A DNA stretch of 64,000 nt from Colius striatus (lineage: Eukaryota > Chordata > Aves > Coliiformes > Coliidae), in assembly GCF_028858725.1 (NCBI RefSeq), contig NC_084767.1:21646395-21710394 (forward strand). The letters are read 5' to 3'. Shown piece after piece: positions 55,365-64,000 of this stretch. The number at the start of each line of letters is the position of its first letter. The first letter of the stretch is position 1. The notes below the pieces were generated by a model, which had not been told where the DNA came from, searched no databases, and was given only the letters and a program-made list of their open reading frames with translations. The position numbers and the translations under genes are program-made.

Positions 55365-55839
55365 CTGAAAGCAGAAGGTGAACCCAGAATTATTCTCCCT
55401 GGCTTTAATTCAGCTGCTGAAAGATGAATTCCAGGTGTTTCTTCAGGGACAGGAAAGGAACTTATTCATCAACAAGGAAACCCACAAAAACAGGAAAACA
55501 CCTTGTGACCATGTAAGACTTAATCCTCGCTAAGCAGGATATTTTGTTCAATGTTAGCATGAGCAATGATCCAGGATAGATTGACGACTTTTTCCAAACC
55601 CATCACTGAAACCCTCTCACCACAGGGCAGCTCCTGCATCAGGAGAGACCAGCTAAGGAGACTTCATGAAGGACCTAGAAAGAGTTACCTGCTCTTCAGC
55701 TGCACCACTTGGGTATAGCTACACTCTTCTGGGGCTTGGATTTTTTCTAACAAACCAGTCTACAACTTCAGTAACAGGCAGCTACAGGTGGTGTAGAGGA
55801 GGGCTGCCCTGGTCCATGCTGGAGACTGGTGACTCCAGG

Positions 55840-56150
55840 AGGAGCCCTGTGCGCCAGTACAGGCTGGGGGTGACCTGCTGGAGAGCAGAATGTAGAGAGG
55901 AACCTGGGAATTCTGGTGACTGGAGCATCTCTCTGATGAGGAAACGCTGTGGGATCTGGGGCTGTTTAGTCTGGAGAAGAGAAGGCTAAGAGGGGAACCT
56001 CATCAATACTTACAAATGCCTAAAGGGTGTGTGTCGAGAGGATGAGGCCAGTCTTTTTGATGTGGTGGCCAGTGACAGAACAAGGGTTAATGGGCATAAG
56101 CCGGATTCCACTGGAACATGAGGAGAAACTTCTTTACTGGAGAAACTTCT
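55840..56150 (+). mobile_element. CR1 LINE fragment
   Basis: Sense CR1: 'gaggaaacgctgtgggatctggggctg', 'agtctggagaagagaaggctaagagggg', 'tttttgatgtggtggccagtgacag' and 'aacatgaggagaaacttctttact'. It is truncated at both ends. Confidence 0.85.
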
Positions 56151-57469
56151 GGCAAACAAAATCAGATAAGAAGAGGTGGTGGTCCTGGGTGACAAGTGAG
56201 AACATCTTCTTGAAGATGTCACACAGTCAGAACACTTCCAAGCACCAGGGAGAGCTGTGTCAGACATCACAAATCTGGGATCTGAGTTTCCAAATTTTTC
56301 CACCACTTCTGCTTTTTGAAGTTGAACCGTTTGCCCTACTGTGAGGTTCCTGGTGTGAGTCCACAGTCTGTCTGGAACATAAAAGCTCAGGTTCAGTTTG
56401 AAGGGTGAGGTGTGGAGAAGGGAAGATGAACCTGGAAATCAGTGGTGGACAAATTTAATGTGCAGCGGGAGATTGGTTTTGTAGAAAGGCCAGTGTGTGT
56501 CTGATGAAATATCTCTCACTGAGTTTCAGAGCACAAGGAGCCAGTCAGTCAGCTGGCTAGGATGCTGTTTGCTTGTGCTGTAATTTTTAAGTGTAAGCTG
56601 GAAGGAAATGGGATAGAAAAAGCCCATGGAAAGGCTGGTTTCTGAATAAACATATGGGCATCTCAGCTTAAAACATGCTGCTCCTGGGGGCTTCTGGACA
56701 AGTCTGTGCACAACCTTTAATCTTTCCATGGCTAGGTTCCTGATACTGCATGTGTCTGTGGTTTCTGGGCCTTAAGTCCTCTTCTCCCTTCTTCCACTTC
56801 TCCAAACAAAAGCAGATGGATACTTGGCCCTCCTTACAGTCTGACTCTGGTGCCTTCAACCCTGCTTCTCCATGACCTTACATGAAGACACCTCATGATA
56901 CCATGACAGACAGGCGAGTGCAAGCCCAGCAGGAGTCCCCAGGGGAGATTTTTTTGAGTTGGTGACTTCTGGGAGCCCAGTGTGACTTTTGGTGATGAAG
57001 CTTGTACCACATGAAGACTCCCATGTGGGCTTCACTCTCAGAAGTGGTATCTGCTGTCTGCAACTGTGTCAGTCACAGAGGAACATCTGGAATGATGTGA
57101 TAACCAGTAGAGAGCTCGTGGTTTCTCCAGTCCTGTGAGGGAGGTATTCCCAAGTGCTCTCCAGGAGGCTGAGCTGGACCATATGATGCCAATTTGTTGA
57201 GCCACCAGAGCACTGACAGGCTTGGATGACTGAAGGCATCCCGAGAGCTTATGAGGTGTTAATGTGACAGAAATCCCCCAGCTAATCTGCATGTTGAGTT
57301 TTTTGCCCCCTAAAGAGCATTTTAATCAGATACTTGCAATCTGCAGAAAACTCTGACTCAGGGCCCCTTGGGAGGCTGCAGTGCACAAAGGAAAGGGACA
57401 GGTCCTGATGAAGCTGGATCTATATGGTATGAGACAATGTGTTCAATCCAAGAGCCTTTCAGATAAGAC
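56151..57469. other. Unassigned sequence
   Basis: No exon or repeat could be supported. ORFs are short and overlapping. Confidence 0.35.
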
Positions 57470-57626
57470 ACTGGCACAGAGTCCCCATCTCTGGAGATAC
57501 TGAGAATACACATAGCTGAGGTGCTGAGGGATGTGGTTTAGTGGTGCCCTTGGCAGTAGGAGGCTAGTGGTTGGGCTTGATGATCTTAAAGATCTTTTCC
57601 AACCAAAATGATTCTATGTTTCTATA
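57470..57626 (+). mobile_element. CR1 3'-end fragment
   Basis: Sense CR1 tail: 'gtccccatctctggagatactg', 'gaggtgctgagggatgtggtttagtgg' and 'ttccaaccaaaatgattctatg'. Confidence 0.85.
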
Positions 57627-58261
57627 ATCCAAGTTACTAAAAACAGACAGCGTGGCTGGAAACAGGCAGATGCCCGGGATGTCTCTGCAGATTGCTCCTG
57701 ACTCCTCTTTGCATGGGAAAGAGGATCAACTGGGCCATAGGAGCAGCAGGGGCAACCAGAATCCTCTCTCCAGCCAGGTCTCTAGCAGATGGTACATCCC
57801 CATGGTCCCTTGGTGACAGCTCAGCACAGCCGAGTTGGGCAGCAAGGGCAGATTCTGTATTTGTGGCAGGTTCTGGCCCAATGCTTATGAGACTCACTGA
57901 GTCTTCTGCCCATATCTTGAGCAAATGCAAACCTCTACTTAGGGTTTTCTTTTCCTAATTTCTATTATTTTATTCTCTACTAACTTAAAACTATTACAGA
58001 TAGAAGTAGGGTCAAGATTTATTATCTACTGCAGTACTTTCCTTTTGGAAAAGAATAGCCTGAAATAGTCACTACATATCTCTGGATCTTCATGATGACG
58101 AGCTACCAGCTGGGTATAGATAAAGCTGCAGGCTAAGCACTTCTCCTTGCAGAGTGTAATATGAGAAGGGAAGTTGGCAGATAGTATGAACACAAAGTTA
58201 TTTTTAGTAGAGATTGGAGGAGGGGGGGTGTTTACAGCCTTATCTTCTATCATCTAGAACA
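57627..58261. other. Unassigned sequence
   Basis: Two overlapping ORFs of under 100 codons lie on opposite strands around 57640-57960, with no recognised domain. The rest is AT-rich. Confidence 0.35.
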
Positions 58262-58890
58262 TAAAATCACAGAATCATTTTGGTTGGAAAAGCCTTTTAA
58301 GATCATCAAGTCCAACCACTGACATCACACTGCCAAGCCCACCACTGAACGATGTCTCTCAGCACCTCAGCTACACGGCTTTGCAATATCTCCATAGATG
58401 GGGACTTCAGCCCCTCCCTGGGAAGCCTATGCCAGTGTCTAACAACCCTCTCAGGGAAAAAAGTTCTTTCTACTCTCTAATCTAAAACTCCTCTGGAACA
58501 TCTTGAGGCCGTTTCCTCTTGTCCTGTCACCTGTAGCTTGGGAGAAGAGACTGACCCTCCCCAGCTACAGCCTCCTATCAGGAAGTTGTAGAGAGTGATC
58601 ATGTCTCCCCTCAGCCTCCTCTTCTCCAGGCTGAACACCCTCAGGTCCCTCAGTCACTTTGCATCAGACTTGTGCTCCAGACCCTTCCCCATCTCCAGTG
58701 CCCATCTCTGGACATGTTCCAACTCCTCAATGTCCCTCTTGGAGTGAGGGGCCCAACACTGAACACAGCACTTGAGGTGCAGCCTCACTAGTGCCCTGTA
58801 CAGGGGGACAATCACTGGCCTCGTCCAGTTGGTCACACTAGTGCTGAAACAAGCCACGATGCCCTTGGCCTTCTTGGCCACCTGGGCAAG
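58262..58890 (-). mobile_element. CR1 LINE fragment, well preserved
   Basis: Long reverse-complement CR1 from the 3' terminus ('aatcacagaatcattttggttgg') through 'gatcatgtctcccctcagcctcctcttctccagg' to 'cttggccttcttggccacctgggc'. The RT-end frame is largely open ([20 protein letters not shown]). Confidence 0.92.
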
Positions 58891-59027
58891 AGAAGAGTAA
58901 CCTTCCCAGTACAGTGTCTCACAGTGGAAGTACAATGCCAGGATGTATTTGAGGGGCAATAGGGCTTGTTTCCGACAAACCTCTCAGGAGCAAGGGAGCT
59001 CTTGAGATTTTCTTCAGGGACAAGAAC

Positions 59028-59072
59028 AGAGGTCCCTTCCAACCCTACTATTCTGGGATTCTGTGATTCAGT
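59028..59072 (+). mobile_element. CR1 3'-terminal scrap
   Basis: 'gaggtcccttccaaccctactattctgggattctgtgattc' is the extreme sense CR1 3' end, probably a severely 5'-truncated insertion. Confidence 0.75.
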
Positions 59073-61311
59073 AACATTTTGCTTTTCAGCAGTCCATCCA
59101 TATACAAAAGCATTTTCCCTGACAGTTTGCCATTTTTGTACAAAAATGCAGTTTGAGACCAAAACGTTCAAATCTCGTTCCAAGCAGAGCTTTAGTGACA
59201 GGAGCACTTGCCCACGCATGCTTTCAGCAGCCAGGCCCATGGTTAATGATAATTATCTGAAGGTCTTGCATAAGATGACACAGGAGCCACAGCGTTGCAG
59301 TGATGGTGATTTCAAAGAAAGGGGAGAGGATACACTGAGCCCATGAAGCAGAATTAGCCTTGACCTCCAGTGCTGATGGAACTGGGCTACTTCGGTGTTC
59401 CCCAAACCCTGAGCGCTCCTTGGAGATGCTCAGGCAGCAGTCGTCTCTTCCGGGAAAGACTGGGAAATAGGATGTTCAGTGCCAGGATGGCAGTGGCTGT
59501 GCGCAGTTTGCCCATCAGTCAAGGAAAAGCAGGTCCCCAGGAGTCTCAAAAAGCACGTTTGAAGCCAAGCAAAATCCCTCCTCACATGACTGCCAAGCAG
59601 TCCTCAAGGAAAGGCATCCGAAGCCCATCTGGAGCATGGGTATGGCTTCAATTTGCACATGATGGAGGGGGAATTGTTTCAAAATGAAAAATCAGGTCTT
59701 TTTTAAAATTTTAATTCTTTTGAAGGGTTGTCTTCTTTCTAAAGCATTGAAATGAGGCAAGCTGGCAGGGAAATGCAAAAAGACACCAAGTTCTTCCAAA
59801 ACCAAGCTCCAAAAGGGCAGAGAGTGTTTTGAGAGGATGCACATGCTGAGAATACATGGTCTGCAGCCCTCTCCCAACACCCATCAGCAGTATCTGTGGA
59901 GACAGCTGCAATGAGCTGTGGAGAGCTGCTGCAGGCTTACAGAATCCAGCGCAGAATACATATTTGCTCATTTTGTGCTTTCCAGCAAAATTATTTCTTC
60001 CAACTCCCCAACTATCTTAGCAAGGAGATTTTAACTTCCAGTCAGAAGCTCTTCCCTTACTCCTAACACAGAGTGGTCCATTTTGGTACAGCTGAGCTGG
60101 AAAACCCTACAGAATCCACCTCCTGTAGGACACACTATGACGATCTGGCTTGGTAAGAAGGCCTGGAGCACAGAGTGAGGGTGAGAAACCCAAAGAGATG
60201 GTGTCTGTCAACTACCTTGTCACCAAGCATCACTACACAGGGGTTCCAAGGTCTCAAATTCAGGTCATTGACTGTAACTGGTGCTTCTAAATATTGGTGG
60301 TGACTCTCTCATGTTCAACCATGTCATGACTAAGTGTCCTCTTCAGCCAAAAAGTCAGGAGCAAAGTGTCCCTGTGGCTCTACTCCTCCAGAAAGGGCTC
60401 TGAACTCATCCTCATGAAAATTTGCCAAGAACTGTGGAGGCTGGGAGCAATCTCAGAGATGCCTAAGCACACGTAGATAGCGGACTCTGGGCCCATGTAA
60501 CCACAAGGGGTACAGAGCCTGTTCCAAGCCACTCTTTGACTTGGAAAGGAAAAACAAAATCCTTTTAGTCTAATGCAGAAAAAAACCCCACCTTATGTTC
60601 AACATGAGTAACCTCATGGGAGGGAGGGATCACTCCTGAAACATCCTCCATTTGCTTGAGTTATTAGTCTCTGGGAGATTTCACCAGCATGCTCACCAGA
60701 AACAATGTACAGGGCTGTCACTCCATGGCAGGCAATGTTGGCTCCATCTCCTCATGTCACAGGATAGTGGCTTGGACCCCCCTTCTCCTCCCGCCAGCTC
60801 CCTGCTGAAGCTGGCCAAGAGTGAGGCAGAGACTATCTCCAGGATGTGCTGTGGCTCTGGAGCAATGCAAAGAGCATCACCAGGGTGTGCTGTCACTCTG
60901 GAGTGGAGCCTGTGGCAGGGTTAGGCAGGAGCCTGTGCTACTGGGAACAAGGAGGACCAACAGCTAGGGCTCTTCACCCCAGCAGAGCGGGCTATGTGGT
61001 GGACAGATGCCACCCCTCATCAAACCACTAAGAACCTTAGGTCCCTCAGCCTGCTGAAGGCACGTCTCCAAGGGGCTGCTGGCTGAGATGTGCTGAAAAC
61101 CATTGATGACAAGAAGGGGAGTTCAACTGTGGCTGAGTGTCAGATGCCCACCAAAGTCATTCTATCACTTCCCCTCCTAAACTGGACACGGGAAAGAAGA
61201 TATAACAAAAGCTTTGTTGATCAAGGTAAAAATAGGGAGATCACTCGGCAGTTATCATTATGGGCAAAAGAGGCACAGTTTGGGGAGAAATAGTTTATTA
61301 ACAGTCAAAAC
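59073..61311. other. Unassigned sequence
   Basis: No supported exon, RNA gene or repeat. A short direct similarity, 'ccaggatgtgctgtggctctggag' and 'ccagggtgtgctgtcactctggag' at 60838-60904, suggests a small local duplication of about 40 bases. Confidence 0.35.
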
Positions 61312-62521
61312 TGCCATGGTTTGACATGACAGCGTTTTCTGGTAATGGGGAAGGGGCTGTAAAGATGGCTCCTGTAAGAAGTTGCTTGAAACTCTCCCCA
61401 GCTCTGAGCCAGATCCACTTCTGGGGGTGAGCCAATTAGATGCCTCCACTAACACTTTTTAAGAAGAAGCCAGAAGAGGAGGCTTCCTCCTGTTCCTTCT
61501 TCTTCTGCCCTTTCTTCTTTTCTGTCTGGTGATGGTGTAAGCAGTTGGAGGAGAGAGAGAAGCAACCATGAGGACTCCAAGGTCCCAGAGGGAAGAGAGG
61601 AGGAGGTGTGCTGGAGCAGAGACTTCCCTACATTCTATGGAGAGGACTGGTGAAGCCAAGATTTGTTTGCATTTCATTAAAGACTCCACATCAGGGACAG
61701 TGACTCACTGCATTAAAGACCCTGTGCCAGGGGCAGTGACTGTGGCCGTAGGAGGCCCTGTGCCATGTGAGGGACCTCATATTCACAGAAGCTGTAACTG
61801 TGGAGAAGAACCCATGCCAAAGGAGCTCATTAAAACTATGCCCAGAAGAGGCCGTGTCCTGAGGGAGGGACCCTGTATCTGCAGAAGCTGCAACTGTGGA
61901 GAAGAACCCACACCAGAGATGTTCACTAAGGACTTCATCCTATGTGAGGGACCCTGGATCGGCAGAAGCTGCAGCTGCTGGGAGAAACCCACACCAGAGA
62001 AGTTCCTTAAGGTCTGTGTCCTGGGGAAGGGACCCCATATCGGAGCAGGGGAAGAATGCCAGGAGTTGTCCTCATCTGAGCAGAGAGAAGCGGCAGAGCC
62101 CATCTGTGAGAGACTGACCACATCCCCCACTCCCTACCCCCTGAGATGTTGAGGGGGGAGGAGGCAGAGATATCGGGAGCAGTGAGCTGGGCCCAGGAAG
62201 AAAGGAGGGTTGGGGGAGGGAGATATTAAAGTCCTTGTTGTAATTTTCTCATCATCCCACTCTCTTTATGCTTTTTGTTCTGTTCTATTTCTAGTAGGTA
62301 GTAGAATAAACTTTCCTACTGTCCTGTCTAAGTCGAGTACTGGAGTCTGTTTTGCCCGGAACTGTAATTGTCAGTGAGCCCTCCCTGCCCTTGTCTTGAT
62401 CCACAACAACCTTGCTTATCTTTTGTCCTCTTATCTTACTGGGCTCTGTGCCATCTTAACAAGGGTGGAGGTGAGTGAGACTGACGTGGTGCTGCTTTGC
62501 TGTCTGGCCAAAACCACGACA
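61312..62521 (+). mobile_element. Solo ERV LTR, family C
   Basis: Begins TGCCATGGTTTGACATGACA and ends GGCCAAAACCACGACA, giving TG...CA with an inverted flavour. It has a polyadenylation signal 'agaataaact' near 62306, followed by a GT-rich stretch as in an R/U5 region. An internal tandem array lies at about 61760-62060. No adjoining gag/pol frames. Its right end touches the inverted family A LTR at 62522. Confidence 0.78.
61760..62060 (+). repeat. Tandem array of about 80-90 bp inside LTR C
   Basis: Three to four units share 'gtgagggaccctggatc(g)gcagaagctg', 'aactgtggagaagaaccca(c)accagag' and 'ttc(a)ctaagg'. They give the repeated peptide pattern C-E-G-P-x-I-x-R-S-C-N-C on plus, which is a by-product of the array. 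A partial fourth unit starts near 62020. Confidence 0.8.
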
Positions 62522-63407
62522 AAAACACAGTAGGGAAGTGAGAAACAAAACTGAATCTTAAAACATCTCTGCCCTCCCCTTCCTTCTCCTGCGTCTCTCT
62601 TTCCATATAGCGGCACAGGGTAACAGGGAATGAGGGCTGTGGTCAGTTAATTACAGATGGACCTTGCTGCTGCTGCAGCCTCTCAGGGGAGGCCTCATCA
62701 CACTTCCTGCTGCTACACTGTGGGGTCCCTCCTATGGCAGACCATGAACTTCTCCAGCATAGGTCCTTCCCATGGGATACAGTTCACAAACTGTCCCAGC
62801 ATGGGTCTCATCCACGAGGGAACCAGTCTTTCAGGCACAGACTGCTCCAGCATGGTTCCCCCATGGGGTCACATGTCCTGACAGCAAACCTTCTCTGGTG
62901 TGGGCTCCTCTCTCCATGGGCTCCCAGGTCCCGCCAGGAACCTGCTCCAGTGTGGGCTTCCCACAGAGTCACAGCCTCCTTCAGGCATCCACTCGCTCCA
63001 ACGTGGGGTCCTCCATGGGCTACGAGTGGATCTCTGCTCCCCAGTGGCCTCTATGGACTGCAGGGGCACAGCTGCCTCACCATGGGCTGCACCACAGGTT
63101 ACAGGGGAATCTCTCCTCTGGTGCCTGGGCACCTCCTCCTCCTCCTTGTCCACTGACCTTGGTGTCTGCAGAGTTGTTCTCACATATTCCCTCCCTTCTT
63201 CTAATGCAGTTTTTGCACCTGCAGGGTAACTTTCTTCCCCCTCTCAAATCCATTAATCACAGGCCAGGCCTTGGTCAGGGGCAGCTCCACCTCCGAGCCA
63301 ACTGGCACTGGCCCTATCAAATACAGGGGAAGCTTCTAGCAGCTTCTCACAGAAGCCACCTCTATAGCCTCACTGCTACCAAACCCTGGCCACACAAGCT
63401 CACTCCA
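62522..63407 (-). mobile_element. Solo ERV LTR, family A, copy 3 (inverted)
   Basis: Reverse complement of the LTR at 9763-10832 and nearly identical to it over roughly 400-500 bases (only scattered differences seen, for example gagcagagatcc versus gagtagagatcc). It retains several internal tandem units at 62700-63030. The 3' part stops where LTR C ends at 62521, so one LTR has inserted into or beside the other. Confidence 0.82.
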
Positions 63408-64000
63408 CCCTGTCTGCTACAACACAGGAGGAAGTGGCTGCTGAGCAGTGTGAAAAGGTGACTTATTCATCCCCTCTTTAAGATGCTCATTGTAATAGAC
63501 CATTACATAGTGAGACACACTCCTGCATGAAGCAGCTAAGACCACAAAGTTGATGGGATTAAAAGAAACAAGTCCAAGGCATAAGGAAGCTGTAATATAC
63601 CCACAGCAAAGAAACAACCATAAATATAAAGACGATGCATGCTGGCTGTTGTTCCCAGCATTCCCAACCTCCTGCTGTGCATCTTTAAGAATTAACTGGA
63701 ATTAATGCCAGACTAAAAAGACCATGACAAAAGGGATCTGCAGTTACTAGACAAAGTAGACATTTGCTGAAGCAATTTGGAGATCTTTTATATTTCATGC
63801 AATAGAGGCTATTGGGATGTAATCCTCAAGACAGGATGAGGGAATCCAGCTCTGTCCTGAGCCCCCACAGCAGTGTTGCGGAAGGCTTCCTGCTGCTGGT
63901 GTGATCCCCACAGCCTGGAAGGCTTTCATCCAAAAGGAAGCCAGAGGAGATGCCATCCGGGATCAGTCTCATTTTCAGCATTAATAAATCAGAAACATCC
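63408..64000. other. Unassigned right edge
   Basis: AT-richer sequence without recognised exons or repeats. Exons 1-3 of a second AHR copy, if they exist, would lie to the right of this point. Confidence 0.35.

Noticed and set aside
61568..62152. 194-codon plus ORF with Cys-rich repeats resembling zinc fingers
   Set aside because: The repeating C-E-G-P...C-N-C pattern comes from the tandem array inside LTR C. Spacing does not fit a C2H2 finger.
62772..63461. 229-codon plus ORF repeated at 9606-10253 on minus
   Set aside because: Lies inside family A LTR copies. It is the antisense of LTR sequence and matches no retroviral protein.

Overview
This window looks like nuclear DNA from a bird. 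It has a vertebrate exon/intron gene with GT-AG splice sites, GC-rich CpG-island promoters, more than twenty CR1 LINE fragments on both strands, and several bird-type solo LTRs. Nothing is bacterial, and no operon, CRISPR array, rRNA or tRNA was seen. The species cannot be named from the sequence.

The main gene is a minus-strand aryl hydrocarbon receptor (AHR family). Ten coding exons can be placed from the start codon at 49333 down to about 25951, and every intron phase agrees. They encode about 904 residues: a bHLH, PAS-A, PAS-B and a long transactivation region. The N-terminus is closer to an AHR1/AHR1B type than to AHR2, but the subtype is not certain. A CpG island with GC boxes lies at the promoter, and an 870-base C-poor, G-rich minisatellite lies just upstream of it.

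Two things are unusual around this gene. First, an intact 90-nt exon at 55275-55364 (minus) encodes a second, divergent AHR PAS-A segment. No further AHR-like exon was found between it and the complete gene, so it is either a relic of a tandem AHR copy or one exon of a rearranged gene. Second, several well-spliced, coding-looking minus-strand exons that do not belong to AHR lie inside AHR intron 2 (47.4 to 41.4 kb) and between the AHR promoter and the orphan exon (53.9 to 52.5 kb). Several pairs are phase-compatible. They suggest one or two unrecognised genes, perhaps of helical-repeat type, interleaved with AHR on the same strand.

Layout: 1-300 is a CpG island with the first coding exon of another minus-strand gene that leaves the window on the left. 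From 0.4 to 25 kb is mostly non-coding, with CR1 copies, an LTR, two pentanucleotide arrays and probably the AHR 3' end. From 25.9 to 49.3 kb is AHR with its intronic repeats and candidate nested exons. From 49.5 to 50.5 kb are microsatellite and minisatellite arrays. From 50.6 to 64 kb are an LTR, candidate exons, the orphan PAS exon, CR1 copies, and two abutting LTRs at 61.3-63.4 kb.
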